The notes below the pieces were generated by a model. That model searched no databases and was not told the origin of the DNA. It saw only the letters and a program-made list of their open reading frames with translations. The position numbers and the translations under genes were made by a program. DNA of 64,000 nt from Paenibacillus silagei (GTDB taxonomy: Bacteria; Bacillota; Bacilli; Paenibacillales; Paenibacillaceae): the NCBI RefSeq assembly GCF_017874735.1, contig NZ_JAGGLV010000030.1:1-64000 (forward strand), given 5' to 3'. This document shows positions 18,640 to 31,500 of this stretch, in pieces; the stretch's first letter is position 1; each line of letters opens with the position of its first letter.

Positions 18640-19161
18640 ATGGCAGACTGGCGCGATATCCTGCTCGTGGACGGATACAATATGATCGGCGGCTGGCCGG
18701 AGCTTGCGGCATTGTCGCAGACCGGTATGCAGGGGGCACGCGACCGGCTGCTCGATATGCTGGCCGATTATCAGGCATTCTCCGGGCTGCGCGTCATTGC
18801 CGTATTCGATGCCTACCGTGTGCCGGGACTGGGCAGGTCGTTTGAACAAGGGAAGATCCAGGTCTTCTTCACCAAGGAGAAGGAAACGGCAGATGAATGC
18901 ATCGAACGGCTGGTTGGGGAATTCACGCACCGCCGCAGACAGATCTCGGTAGCCACCAGCGATTTTGTGGAGCAGCATGTCGTTTTTGCCCAGGGCGCAC
19001 TCCGGATTTCAGCCAGGGAACTGAGGCTTGAGATTGAGGAGAACCAGAAGCAGGTGAAGAAGGCGATCGAGCCGGGAAGCGTGAGCGGGACCCGTCACTC
19101 GCTTGAAGACAAGCTGCCGCCGGAGACACGTAAACGGCTGGAGGACTGGCGCAGGCAGTAG
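18640..19161 (+). CDS. rae1: NYN-domain ribosome-dependent endoribonuclease Rae1 (YacP)
   Basis: The 173-residue protein opens with LLVDGYNMIGGWPEL, the first acidic motif of the PIN-like NYN fold. VIAVFDAY and VFFTKEKETADECIERLV provide the others. Family members in B. subtilis cut mRNA in the ribosomal A site. The ATG is two bases after the rlmB stop, so translation is probably coupled. The C-terminal region is charged and helical. Confidence 0.9.
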   Translation: MADWRDILLVDGYNMIGGWPELAALSQTGMQGARDRLLDMLADYQAFSGLRVIAVFDAYRVPGLGRSFEQGKIQVFFTKEKETADECIERLVGEFTHRRRQISVATSDFVEQHVVFAQGALRISARELRLEIEENQKQVKKAIEPGSVSGTRHSLEDKLPPETRKRLEDWRRQ

Positions 19162-19235
19162 GACAGGAATAGCAGTTGCCCCTCGCAAGGAAATGACATA
19201 ATATGTTATTGAAGATTGTTTTTGGACAAATCCGG

Positions 19236-19265
19236 TTGACGGTGTAAGGTAACATAATATATACT
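19236..19265 (+). promoter_or_regulatory. possible sigma-A promoter of sigH
   Basis: TTGACG (19236-19241) and TATACT (19260-19265) are 18 bp apart, about 57 bases before the sigH start. An 11-base direct repeat (TGACATAATAT at 19194-19204 and TAACATAATAT at 19250-19260) overlaps and precedes it. Confidence 0.55.
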
Positions 19266-19322
19266 GTTCCTATATTTCGAGAAGTAACGATGTGTCTTGC
19301 GTTGCAGCCGGGGGGATTCTTG

Positions 19323-19967
19323 GTGAGTGTCGACCTCAAGGAAATAATGCTGTCCGAGTATGATTTCATAAGTGATGAAGAAATTGTCGAGATCTTCCGT
19401 GGTGGCGACAGTGGCGCATTGGAGCATTTAATTAACAAGTATCGTAATTTTGTGCGTGCCAAGGCCCGTTCCTATTTTTTGATCGGGGCAGATCGTGAAG
19501 ATATTGTGCAGGAAGGCATGATTGGCTTATACAAGGCCATCCGTGACTTCAAGGGCGACAAGCTGTCATCGTTCAAGGCCTTTGCCGAGCTGTGCATCAC
19601 CCGTCAGATTATAACCGCCATTAAGACCGCTACCCGCCAGAAGCATATTCCGCTTAATTCATATGTCTCGTTAGACAAGCCCATCTATGATGAGGACTCC
19701 GACCGGACATTGATGGATGTGATATGCGGAAGTCAGGTGCTGGACCCGGAAGAGCTGATTATCAACCAGGAGGAGTTCATCGGACTGGAAGATAAGATGG
19801 CCGAGATTCTGAGTGATCTGGAACGCAAGGTTCTGATGCTCTATCTGGATGGACGTTCCTATCAGGAGATTGCCGAGGATTTGAAGCGGCATGTGAAGTC
19901 CATTGACAATGCTTTGCAGCGTGTGAAACGTAAATTGGAAAGATATCTGGAAGTGCGTGACAATTAA
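19323..19967 (+). CDS. sigH: RNA polymerase sigma-H factor
   Basis: Sigma-H directs early-sporulation and transition-state genes. The 214-residue protein has region 2 (FVRAKARSYFLIGADREDIVQEGMIGL and following) and region 4 (SDLERKVLMLYLDGRSYQEIAEDLKRHVKSIDNALQRVKRKLE), nearly identical in pattern to B. subtilis SigH. A longer frame begins at 19290, but GTG 19323 follows GGGGGGAT by seven bases and gives the family's usual N-terminus. It suggests a spore-forming host. Confidence 0.95.
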   Translation: MSVDLKEIMLSEYDFISDEEIVEIFRGGDSGALEHLINKYRNFVRAKARSYFLIGADREDIVQEGMIGLYKAIRDFKGDKLSSFKAFAELCITRQIITAIKTATRQKHIPLNSYVSLDKPIYDEDSDRTLMDVICGSQVLDPEELIINQEEFIGLEDKMAEILSDLERKVLMLYLDGRSYQEIAEDLKRHVKSIDNALQRVKRKLERYLEVRDN

Positions 19968-19985
19968 TGATATAATGACTAGGAA

Positions 19986-20009
19986 GGCTCGGGACTCGAG
20001 TCTTTTTTT
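19986..20009 (+). terminator. rho-independent terminator after sigH
   Basis: GGCTCG (19986-19991) pairs with CGAGTC (19997-20002), with one G-T wobble, and is followed by seven T residues. From here to the rpmG promoter at 20205 nothing convincing is seen, apart from a 73-codon frame without a ribosome binding site. Confidence 0.7.
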
Positions 20010-20204
20010 AGTGTCCGCTAGATTTGGATACGACGAATTTACAATTGCTGAAACGTTGGATGATGGCAGGTTTATACACAAGCGGATTGCAGCATAATGA
20101 TTATGGAAGACAGCTAGCGGTAAAAGAAGAAACAGGATCAAAGATGACTTATGGCATAAGGCTACAGCACCCGGAATTACCCAGTGCGATGGGGGAAACT
20201 TTCG

Positions 20205-20234
20205 TTGACACAGACATTGATATTATGCTAAAGT
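20205..20234 (+). promoter_or_regulatory. promoter of rpmG-secE-nusG
   Basis: TTGACA (20205-20210) is followed after 18 bp by TAAAGT (20229-20234), preceded by TG at 20226-20227 as in an extended -10. The leader to rpmG is about 90 bases and holds a perfect 8-bp hairpin (CTTCTAAT/ATTAGAAG, 20285-20306) just before the ribosome binding site. Confidence 0.65.
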
Positions 20235-20329
20235 GTTTTAGGTAGGCCTAAATTCGCGGCTTTTTTTTGAATCAATATCTACGTCTTCTAATTTAATGAT
20301 TAGAAGTACGTCTTCGGGAGGTGCACATC

Positions 20330-20479
20330 ATGCGGGTAATTATCACTTTGGCTTGTACAAGTTGCAAACAAAGAAACTATGCAACAACCAAAAACAAGCG
20401 AAATCACCCCGACCGCTTGGAGATGAAGAAATTTTGCAAGTTCTGTAACGAGCAAACTCCTCATCGCGAAACCAGATAG
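20330..20479 (+). CDS. rpmG: 50S ribosomal protein L33
   Basis: A 49-residue ribosomal protein with two CxxC pairs (Cys9/Cys12 and Cys36/Cys39) in the order typical of the zinc-binding L33 form. The start [12 protein letters not shown] and the end EQTPHRETR fit the family. GGGAGGTG precedes the ATG. It is followed 21 bases later by secE, the standard rpmG-secE-nusG order. Confidence 0.95.
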   Translation: MRVIITLACTSCKQRNYATTKNKRNHPDRLEMKKFCKFCNEQTPHRETR

Positions 20480-20500
20480 TCTTTTGGAGGTGTAGTCGGC

Positions 20501-20692
20501 GTGAAACGTAGTTTCAAGTCTTTGTTTTCCTTTTTCACTGAGAGCTGGAGTGAACTCAAAAAGGTTCGCTGGCCTAGCCGTAAAGAACTGAAGAACTATA
20601 CATTGATCGTTCTCGGTACAATTGTAGTTATTTCTCTTTACTTCTGGGTTCTGGACATCGGTATTTCCGCTGTGATTGAAGCGATTATTTAG
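20501..20692 (+). CDS. secE: preprotein translocase subunit SecE
   Basis: SecE stabilises SecY in the membrane translocon. The 63-residue short form has an amphipathic N-terminal helix (SWSELKKVRWPSRKEL, the conserved cytosolic motif) and one transmembrane helix (YTLIVLGTIVVISLYFWVL). GTG start after GGAGG. SecY is encoded at 48511-49809. Confidence 0.95.
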   Translation: MKRSFKSLFSFFTESWSELKKVRWPSRKELKNYTLIVLGTIVVISLYFWVLDIGISAVIEAII

Positions 20693-20713
20693 AGAGGTCC
20701 CAGGTGGCTTGAT

Positions 20714-21247
20714 ATGGAAAAAAGATGGTATGTTGTTCATACCTATTCCGGGTATGAGAATAAGGTCAAGGCCAATTTGGAAAAACGCGTTGAGTCCATG
20801 GGCATGGAAGACAAAATATTCCGCGTTCTTGTTCCTATGGAAGAAGAACTGGTAAACAAGGATGGCAAGAAAAAAACTGTCATGCGCAAAGTTTACCCTG
20901 GTTACGTTTTGGTCGAAATGGTTCAGACTGATGATTCCTGGTATGTTGTCCGCAATACGCCGGGCGTTACCGGATTTGTCGGTTCAACTGGTTCGGGCTC
21001 TAAGCCTACCGCTCTGCTACCCGAAGAGGTTGAACAGATTCTGAAGCATATGGGCATGGTTGAACCTAAAGCGAAGATTGATTTCGAAATTAAGGAATCC
21101 GTACGTATTATGGTCGGTCCATTTGCGAATTTTGTGGGCTCCGTGGAAGAAATTTTGGCAGACAAAAGCAAGATCAAGGTACATGTCAACATGTTTGGAC
21201 GGGAAACCCCGCTGGAGTTGGATTTCACTCAAGTGGAGAAGATATAA
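20714..21247 (+). CDS. nusG: transcription termination/antitermination protein NusG
   Basis: NusG binds RNA polymerase and modulates pausing and termination. The 177-residue protein has the NGN domain (WYVVHTYSGYENKVKANLE at the N-terminus, PGYVLVEM, VRNTPGVTGFVG) and a C-terminal KOW domain (VGPFANFVGSVEEI). It follows secE by 21 bases and precedes the L11 operon, the classical arrangement. Confidence 0.97.
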   Translation: MEKRWYVVHTYSGYENKVKANLEKRVESMGMEDKIFRVLVPMEEELVNKDGKKKTVMRKVYPGYVLVEMVQTDDSWYVVRNTPGVTGFVGSTGSGSKPTALLPEEVEQILKHMGMVEPKAKIDFEIKESVRIMVGPFANFVGSVEEILADKSKIKVHVNMFGRETPLELDFTQVEKI

Positions 21248-21322
21248 CAAGCACAAGGGTTTCTTGTGGGAGAATGCTGTTCAGCATTCGAATACCACTA
21301 TTTACGCAAGGAGGTGTCACTC

Positions 21323-21748
21323 ATGGCTAAAAAAGTTATTAAAATGGTGAAACTGCAGATTCCTGCAGGGAAAGCGAATCCAGCGCCTCCAGTAGGTCCG
21401 GCGTTAGGTCAAGCGGGTGTCAACATCATGGCATTCTGTAAGGAATTCAACGCTCGTACTGCCGACCAGGCTGGTCTGATCATCCCGGTTGAAATTACAG
21501 TATTTGAAGACCGTTCGTTTACCTTCATCACCAAAACTCCTCCGGCTGCTGTTCTGCTTCGCATCGCTGCAAAAGTAGAAAAAGGCTCCGGTGAACCAAA
21601 CAAGAAAAAAGTAGCGAAGCTGGGCCGCGCAGCGGTTCGTGAAATCGCTGAAACCAAAATGCCCGATCTGAACGCTGCATCTGTTGAAGCTGCAATGCGT
21701 ATGGTTGAAGGTACTGCCCGCAGTATGGGAATCACAATCGAAGACTAA
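21323..21748 (+). CDS. rplK: 50S ribosomal protein L11
   Basis: L11 forms part of the GTPase-associated centre with L10 and L7/L12. The 141-residue protein has the family N-terminus [20 protein letters not shown] and the 23S rRNA-binding C-terminal domain ending in [11 protein letters not shown] longer upstream frame from 21266 has no sensible start site; ATG 21323 follows AGGAGGTG. It is paired with rplA. Confidence 0.97.
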   Translation: MAKKVIKMVKLQIPAGKANPAPPVGPALGQAGVNIMAFCKEFNARTADQAGLIIPVEITVFEDRSFTFITKTPPAAVLLRIAAKVEKGSGEPNKKKVAKLGRAAVREIAETKMPDLNAASVEAAMRMVEGTARSMGITIED

Positions 21749-21828
21749 TATGTATTCGATGAACCGGTCATTCATGACCGCAATATGTGGGAGGAATTTC
21801 CGCTAATACCACAAAGGAGGAACATTTC

Positions 21829-22521
21829 ATGGCTAAACATGGTAAGAAGTACCAAGAATCCGCGAAGCTGATCAACAGCGAAGCGACTTACGAGCCTTCA
21901 GAAGCTGTAGAGCTTGTGAAAAAGGCGGCAACTGCCAAATTCGACGAAACCGTTGAAGCAGCAGTTCGTCTGGGTGTAGACCCGCGTAAACAAGACCAGG
22001 CAGTTCGTGGTGTTGTTGTCCTGCCTCACGGCACAGGCAAAACACAACGCGTGCTTGTATTTGCAAAAGGTGAAAAAGCGAAGGAAGCGGAAGCTGCTGG
22101 CGCTGATTTTGTTGGTGATGCTGATATGATCAACAAGATTCAACAGGGCTGGTTCGAATTCGACGTCTGCGTAGCTACACCTGATATGATGAGTGAAGTC
22201 GGTAAACTGGGTCGTCTGCTCGGTGGTAAAGGTCTCATGCCTAACCCTAAAGCAGGTACAGTTACTTTCGACGTTACCAAGGCTGTTCAAGAAATCAAAG
22301 CCGGTAAGATCGAATACCGTCTTGACAAAGCGGGCCAAATTCACGCGCCAATCGGCAAAGTGTCTTTCAACGCTGAACAACTGAACGAGAACCTTAAAGC
22401 TCTTATGGACGCTCTGAACCGTGCGAAACCGGCTGCTGCCAAAGGTGTATACCTTAAAGGCATCGCTATTTCGTCCACAATGGGACCTAGCGCTCGTGTG
22501 AACGCTGCTGCTTTCAGATAA
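21829..22521 (+). CDS. rplA: 50S ribosomal protein L1
   Basis: L1 forms the mobile stalk near the E site and can repress its own mRNA in many bacteria. The 230-residue protein has [29 protein letters not shown] and the C-terminal [11 protein letters not shown] motif. The in-frame start at 21787 is upstream of the ribosome binding site AAAGGAGG; ATG 21829 is preferred. Confidence 0.97.
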   Translation: MAKHGKKYQESAKLINSEATYEPSEAVELVKKAATAKFDETVEAAVRLGVDPRKQDQAVRGVVVLPHGTGKTQRVLVFAKGEKAKEAEAAGADFVGDADMINKIQQGWFEFDVCVATPDMMSEVGKLGRLLGGKGLMPNPKAGTVTFDVTKAVQEIKAGKIEYRLDKAGQIHAPIGKVSFNAEQLNENLKALMDALNRAKPAAAKGVYLKGIAISSTMGPSARVNAAAFR

Positions 22522-22528
22522 TTAAAGG

Positions 22529-22557
22529 TTGACTCCTCGAGTTATCTTTGATAATCT
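22529..22557 (+). promoter_or_regulatory. possible promoter of rplJ-rplL
   Basis: TTGACT (22529-22534) and TAATCT (22552-22557) are separated by 17 bp, directly upstream of the L10 leader. It begins eight bases after rplA. Confidence 0.45.
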
Positions 22558-22559
22558 AT

Positions 22560-22735
22560 AACAGTTGTAAACATTAAGGTGATCAATCTTAAATGTGAAT
22601 ATGCTTACCGTAGACAGTAGGTGCCGTAGGGCTTAATTTCCTACCGAGGTGTTGTGATAGAAACAAAAAGTGCCAGGCTCGCCTGATTAACTTTCCGTTT
22701 TATCAAGCCTTCGTGAATCTGCGGAGGCTTTTCTA
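22560..22735 (+). ncRNA. L10 leader (autoregulatory r-protein leader) with attenuator
   Basis: The rplA-rplJ gap carries TACCGTAGACAGTAGGTGCC and later TTTCCTACCGAGGTG, which look like the conserved paired core of the Firmicute L10 leader bound by the L10-(L12)4 complex. It ends in a hairpin (AAGCCTTCG with CGGAGGCTT, 22705-22730) and a short T-run that can act as attenuator. Boundaries are approximate. Confidence 0.75.
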
Positions 22736-22807
22736 ATGCCTGCGTAGGAACGGCGGGGTTTCTCCGGAATAACCGCCGTGACATAAATTTTCAGGAGGTG
22801 TATATAA

Positions 22808-23311
22808 TTGGCAAATGCAAAAGTAATCCAAGCTAAACAGGATGCGGTTGATGTTGTGACTGGCAAACTGCAGAACAGTGTCTCCACTGTTGTTGCAGAC
22901 TACCGCGGATTGAACGTATCGCAAGTGACTGAACTGCGTAAGCAGCTTCGTGAAGCTGGCGTTGAGTTTCAAGTCCTGAAGAACACATTGCTTCGCCGTG
23001 CAACTGCGGCAGCTGAGCTGACTGATCTGGACGCTGTCCTGACGGGTCCTACAGCGATCGCATTCAGCGAGACTGATGCGGTAGTAGCAGCTAAGATTCT
23101 AAATGACTTCGCTAAGAAGAACGACGCTTTGAAACTGAAAGGCGGCGTTGTAGAAGGTAAAGTTATCGATGCGGACCAACTGAAAGCACTGGCTGAACTG
23201 CCATCCCGCGATGGTTTGCTCTCCATGCTGCTTAGCGTGCTTCAAGCTCCAATGCGCAACTTCGCGCTTGCAGTTAAAGCTGTTGCTGAGAAAGAAGAAC
23301 AAAGCGCGTAA
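22808..23311 (+). CDS. rplJ: 50S ribosomal protein L10
   Basis: L10 anchors L7/L12 dimers to the ribosome. The 167-residue protein begins [16 protein letters not shown], has the conserved VVADYRGL and [19 protein letters not shown], and ends with the charged helix that binds L12. It starts with TTG after AGGAGGTG. The upstream leader probably makes its synthesis self-limiting. Confidence 0.96.
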   Translation: MANAKVIQAKQDAVDVVTGKLQNSVSTVVADYRGLNVSQVTELRKQLREAGVEFQVLKNTLLRRATAAAELTDLDAVLTGPTAIAFSETDAVVAAKILNDFAKKNDALKLKGGVVEGKVIDADQLKALAELPSRDGLLSMLLSVLQAPMRNFALAVKAVAEKEEQSA

Positions 23312-23374
23312 GCCTTTGCTTCCAGCTTCATAATCAAGACCACAAACCAATTCAAATATAATGGAGGTTCAATC

Positions 23375-23734
23375 ATGAGCAAAGAAACAATCTTAGAAGA
23401 AATTAAAGGCATGAGCGTACTGGAACTGAACGACCTGGTAAAAGCAATCGAAGAAGAATTCGGCGTAACTGCAGCAGCTCCAGTAGCAGCTGGCGGCGCT
23501 GTAGCAGCTGTTGAAGCTGAACAGTCCGAATTCGACGTAATTTTGACAAGCGCTGGCGCTTCCAAAATCAACGTTATCAAAATCGTTCGCGAAATCACAG
23601 GTCTTGGCTTGAAAGAAGCTAAAGAAGTTGTAGACAACGCTCCAAAAGCAATCAAAGAAAAAGTAAGCAAAGAAGAAGCCGAAGCTACCAAAGCAAAATT
23701 GGAAGAAGCAGGCGCAGCTGTAGAAGTAAAATAA
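23375..23734 (+). CDS. rplL: 50S ribosomal protein L7/L12
   Basis: L7/L12 recruits translation factors. The 119-residue acidic protein has the N-terminal dimerisation region, an alanine-rich hinge ([18 protein letters not shown]) and the C-terminal domain with [27 protein letters not shown] precedes the ATG. A long perfect inverted repeat follows about 50 bases after its stop. Confidence 0.97.
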   Translation: MSKETILEEIKGMSVLELNDLVKAIEEEFGVTAAAPVAAGGAVAAVEAEQSEFDVILTSAGASKINVIKIVREITGLGLKEAKEVVDNAPKAIKEKVSKEEAEATKAKLEEAGAAVEVK

Positions 23735-23785
23735 GTTGATTCAATAGGTACTGCCCCGGAGCAGAAGTTATTCTCTCCGGTTTCC

Positions 23786-23817
23786 GCAACCCCCTTGAAC
23801 TTGTTCAAGGGGGTTGC
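23786..23817 (+). terminator. perfect 15-bp inverted repeat between rplL and the methyltransferase gene
   Basis: GCAACCCCCTTGAAC (23786-23800) is followed by two T residues and then its exact complement (23803-23817). There is no T-run, so it may be a partial attenuator, a processing site or a terminator of an unusual kind that lowers transcription from the ribosomal genes into rpoB. Confidence 0.6.
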
Positions 23818-23870
23818 TCTATAAGGGAGCCTCGCAGGTATGTGTAGTTCAACGTGAAAGGGAGGATAGT

Positions 23871-24467
23871 ATGTCGCAGCATTATTACTCGCAGCAGCCG
23901 GAAGCGCGTCATGACAGACGCAGCATCGATACGGAGCTGAGAGGCAAACGCCTACGCTTTACCAGCGACGCCGGTGTTTTTTCAAAAGGAGATATTGATC
24001 ATGGCAGCCGTGTTCTGATTGAGGCGATGGAGATTCTGGAGGATGCGAAGGTGCTGGATGTGGGTTGTGGTTACGGGCCTATAGGGATTAGTGCGGCGCA
24101 TCTCGCTTCCAAGGGACATGTAACGATGATTGATATCAACAGCCGTGCGGTAGAGCTTGCCCGCGAGAATGCGCAGCATAATGGAATCCGCAATGTTACG
24201 GTGATGGAAAGTGATGTGCTATCGGCAGTAGAGGGGCAGACCTTCGATGTGATTCTAACCAACCCGCCGATTCGCGCCGGCAAGGCCGTAGTGCATGCGA
24301 TTTTTGAACAGGCGTATGATCATTTGAATGAGGGCGGTTGTCTGTGGGTTGTCATTCAGAAGAAGCAGGGTGCGCCGTCGGCGGTTGCCAAGCTGGAGAG
24401 TATGTTTGCAGTGGTAGAAGAAGTAGGGAAAGACAAGGGCTATAGAATCTTAAAAGCTCAAAAATAA
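23871..24467 (+). CDS. class I SAM-dependent methyltransferase, RsmC-like (YbxB)
   Basis: The 198-residue protein has the Rossmann motif VLDVGCGYGPIGI (about residues 61-73) and the NPPIR tetrapeptide typical of N-methylating RNA guanine methyltransferases of the RsmC type. The conserved position between rplL and rpoB supports YbxB, an inferred 16S rRNA methyltransferase. The longer frame from 23814 runs through the inverted repeat; ATG 23871 after GGGAGGA is preferred. Confidence 0.88.
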   Translation: MSQHYYSQQPEARHDRRSIDTELRGKRLRFTSDAGVFSKGDIDHGSRVLIEAMEILEDAKVLDVGCGYGPIGISAAHLASKGHVTMIDINSRAVELARENAQHNGIRNVTVMESDVLSAVEGQTFDVILTNPPIRAGKAVVHAIFEQAYDHLNEGGCLWVVIQKKQGAPSAVAKLESMFAVVEEVGKDKGYRILKAQK

Positions 24468-24480
24468 ATAATAATACTCA

Positions 24481-24509
24481 TTGACATGCGATGTCCGTAG
24501 TGGTATTAT
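24481..24509 (+). promoter_or_regulatory. strong sigma-A promoter of rpoB-rpoC, inside a dyad
   Basis: TTGACA (24481-24486), 17 bp, TATTAT (24504-24509), preceded by TGG as an extended -10. The promoter lies in a dyad: AATAATAC ... GACAT-GCG-ATGTC ... GTATTATT, so a dimeric protein or a cruciform could act here. Confidence 0.8.
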
Positions 24510-24892
24510 TATAAAATGTCAGTATTAAGCTAGGCTCCATGTCTTTAGTTTGCTGAAATGTCAAGTGATATATTGTCGCCCGGTAAGCGCATGCCGCACG
24601 GCAGGTTTTTGCGAATTCCGTTCTCTATGTTCCTGTCACGGCGAAGGTCGCCGGGGCAATAGATAATAGCGCATGAACTGTAGCCTGGTGACGTATAATA
24701 CGCACGTTTTGGGCAAATCTACTGGATAAGGAGTATTTTGGCCGTGGATAGATGTGCTCTTTTTTCGAAAGATTTCGATAAGGGGCTTTTCTGTATTTAT
24801 GGCTGAATCCTTGTGTTATGGTTCCATTATACGGGTCCAAACAAGGGTTCGCAATCAATTTTTAAGTGAGTAGACATGAGGGGTGAGTAAAG
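24510..24892 (+). other. long untranslated leader of rpoB
   Basis: About 380 bases separate the promoter from the TTG start of rpoB. I see no gene in it. One weak hairpin, TGCC-GCAC-GGCA with a following TTTTT (24592-24609), could act as an attenuator. No riboswitch core is recognised. Confidence 0.5.
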
Positions 24893-28438
<3,546 letters not shown>

Positions 28439-28478
28439 TTCACCAGCAAGCCAATAATTTCATTACACAAAGGACCAT

Positions 28479-28510
28479 GCCCTCTGTTGACTTCAGCGTC
28501 AAGAGAGGGC
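28479..28510 (+). other. hairpin between rpoB and rpoC
   Basis: GCCCTCTGTTGAC (28479-28491) pairs with GTCAAGAGAGGGC (28498-28510) with a single mismatch. There is no T-run after it, so an RNA processing or stability role is more likely than termination. Confidence 0.6.
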
Positions 28511-28551
28511 TGTGGTACTAAATCAGGATATAGGTTAAGGAGGGTTGCTCC

Positions 28552-31500
28552 TTGTTGGACGTTAACAATTTTGAATTTATGAAAATCGGGCTCGCTTCCC
28601 CGGAAAAAATTCGTTCTTGGTCCCGCGGAGAAGTTAAAAAACCGGAAACCATTAACTATCGTACATTGAAACCGGAAAAAGAGGGTCTCTTTTGCGAACG
28701 TATTTTTGGACCGCAAAAGGACTGGGAATGTCACTGTGGTAAATACAAACGCGTCCGTTATAAGGGCGTAGTGTGCGACCGCTGCGGCGTGGAAGTTACC
28801 CGCGCTAAAGTCCGCCGCGAACGTATGGGCCACATCGAACTGGCAGCTCCTGTATCTCATATCTGGTATTTCAAAGGTATTCCAAGCCGTATGGGTCTGG
28901 CGCTGGATATGTCTCCTAGATCGCTCGAAGAGATTATCTACTTTGCATCTTATGTTGTAACTGATCCAGGGGAAACTCCGCTGGAGAAGAAGCAGCTGCT
29001 GTCCGAGAAAGAATACCGCAGCTACCGTGAGAAATATGGCTACGGATTCCAGGCCGGCATGGGTGCAGAAGCTGTCAAAAAGCTGCTTCAGGATATCGAC
29101 ATCGATAAAGAACTGGAATTCCTCAAAGAAGAGCTGCGTACCGCTCAAGGCCAGCGCCGCAACCGGGCAATCAAACGTCTGGAAGTCATTGAGGCCTTCC
29201 GCAACTCCGGCAACAAGCCTGACTGGATGATCATGGATGTACTCCCGGTTATCCCTCCGGAGCTTCGTCCAATGGTTCAGCTTGATGGCGGCCGTTTTGC
29301 TACGTCTGACCTTAATGACCTGTACCGCCGTGTAATTAACCGGAACAACCGTCTGAAAAGACTGCTGGACCTCGGCGCGCCTGACATTATCGTTCAGAAT
29401 GAGAAACGAATGCTTCAGGAAGCCGTAGATGCGCTGATTGACAACGGCCGCCGCGGCCGTCCTGTAACAGGACCAGGTAACCGTCCGCTCAAATCGCTCA
29501 GCCATATGCTGAAAGGTAAACAGGGACGTTTCCGCCAGAACTTGCTCGGTAAACGTGTTGACTATTCCGGCCGTTCGGTTATCGTCGTAGGACCTTACCT
29601 GAAGATGTACCAATGCGGTCTTCCTAAGAAGATGGCACTGGAACTCTTCAAACCGTTTGTAATGAAAGAACTGGTTAACAAAGGGCTAGCCCACAACATA
29701 AAGAGCGCGAAGCGTAAGGTTGAGCGCGTAAGTCCTGAAGTATGGGATGTGCTTGAAGAGGTAATCAGAGAGCATCCGGTTCTGCTGAACCGTGCCCCTA
29801 CGCTGCATAGACTGGGTATCCAGGCGTTCGAACCAATTCTGGTAGAAGGTCACGCGATCCGTCTTCACCCGCTCGTATGTACGGCTTACAATGCCGACTT
29901 TGACGGTGACCAGATGGCGGTACACGTTCCTCTGTCCGCTGAGGCTCAAGCTGAAGCCCGTATTCTCATGCTGGCGTCCGGTAACATCCTGAACCCTAAG
30001 GACGGCAAGCCGGTCGTTACCCCTTCCCAGGATATGGTCCTTGGTACGTTCTACCTGACCATGGACAACAAGGAAGAAAAGGGTACCGGGATGATCCTGC
30101 GTAACGTGAATGAAGCGGTCTCTGCTTATCAGCGCGGAACTGCAGGTCTGCATGCACGTGTTGCTATTCCTGTTAAGGCTCTGGGTAAAACCAGCTTCAC
30201 AGAAGCGCAACAGAATGCTCTGCTGATCACTACTGTGGGTAAGATTATCTTCAACGAAATCTATCCAAGCAGCTTCCCGTATATCAACGAAGCTACCAAA
30301 ACTAACCTGCTGCAGGGAACTCCTGAGAAGTACTTCATCTATGAAAAGGGTGCGGATGTCCGCGAACTGATCATGGCAGCTCCGGAAGCCAGTGCTGTAG
30401 GTAAAGAATATCTGGGCCTCATTATCGCCCGCTGCTTTGAGACGTATCACACCACCAAGACTTCAGTGATTCTGGATAAAATTAAGCAACTCGGCTTTAC
30501 GTACTCTACACGTTCCGGTGTTACGGTTGCCGTATCGGATGTTATCGTGCCTGAGGAAAAAGCTACCATTCTTAAGGAATCCGAAGCTAAGGTTGATGTG
30601 GTTGCGAATCAATACCGCCGTGGTCTGATTACCAATGATGAGCGGTATGACCGCGTTATCGAGATTTGGTCGAAGACCAAGGATGATCTGACCAACGTAT
30701 TGCTTAAATCAATGGACCGCTTCAACTCCATCATGCTCATGGTCGACTCCAAGGCGCGTGGTAACAAATCGCAGATCACCCAGCTCGGTGGGATGCGTGG
30801 TCTGATGGCAACACCTTCGGGCCGAATCTTTGAATTGCCAATCAAAGCGAACTTCCGTGAAGGCCTAACCGTCCTCGAGTACTTTATCTCCACTCACGGA
30901 GCGCGTAAAGGTCTGGCCGATACAGCGCTGCGTACAGCGGATTCCGGGTACCTGACACGCCGTCTGGTTGACGTAGCGCAGGATGTTATTGTCCGTGAAG
31001 AAGATTGTGGTACTGATAAAGGCTTCATGGTTAGCCGGATTCAGGATGGCAAGGAAGTCATTGAGGATCTCTACGACCGTATTGAAGGCCGTTATTCCTT
31101 CGAGACCGTCCGTCATCCTGAGACGAAGGAAATCATCGTTCACCGTAACGATCTGATTGACTCGGATAAGGCTGAAGAAATCGTGAATGCTGGCGTGACT
31201 AAGCTGCAGATTCGCTCTGTACTGAGCTGCCGTGCCCGTCACGGTGTCTGCAAGAAGTGCTACGGACGTAACCTGGCAACAGGTAAATTCGTGGAAATCG
31301 GGGAGGCTGTCGGTATTATTGCCGCACAATCCATCGGTGAACCGGGAACACAGCTTACCATGCGTACGTTCCATACCGGTGGTGTAGCCGGAGACGATAT
31401 TACGCAAGGTTTGCCGCGTATCCAGGAGCTGTTTGAAGCCCGTAACCCTAAAGGTCAGGCTACAATCAGTGAGATTGACGGGGTGGTTAAGGAAATCCGC

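Noticed and set aside
20024-20245. 73-codon frame between sigH and rpmG
   Set aside because: No ribosome binding site or recognised protein, and it runs into the rpmG promoter.
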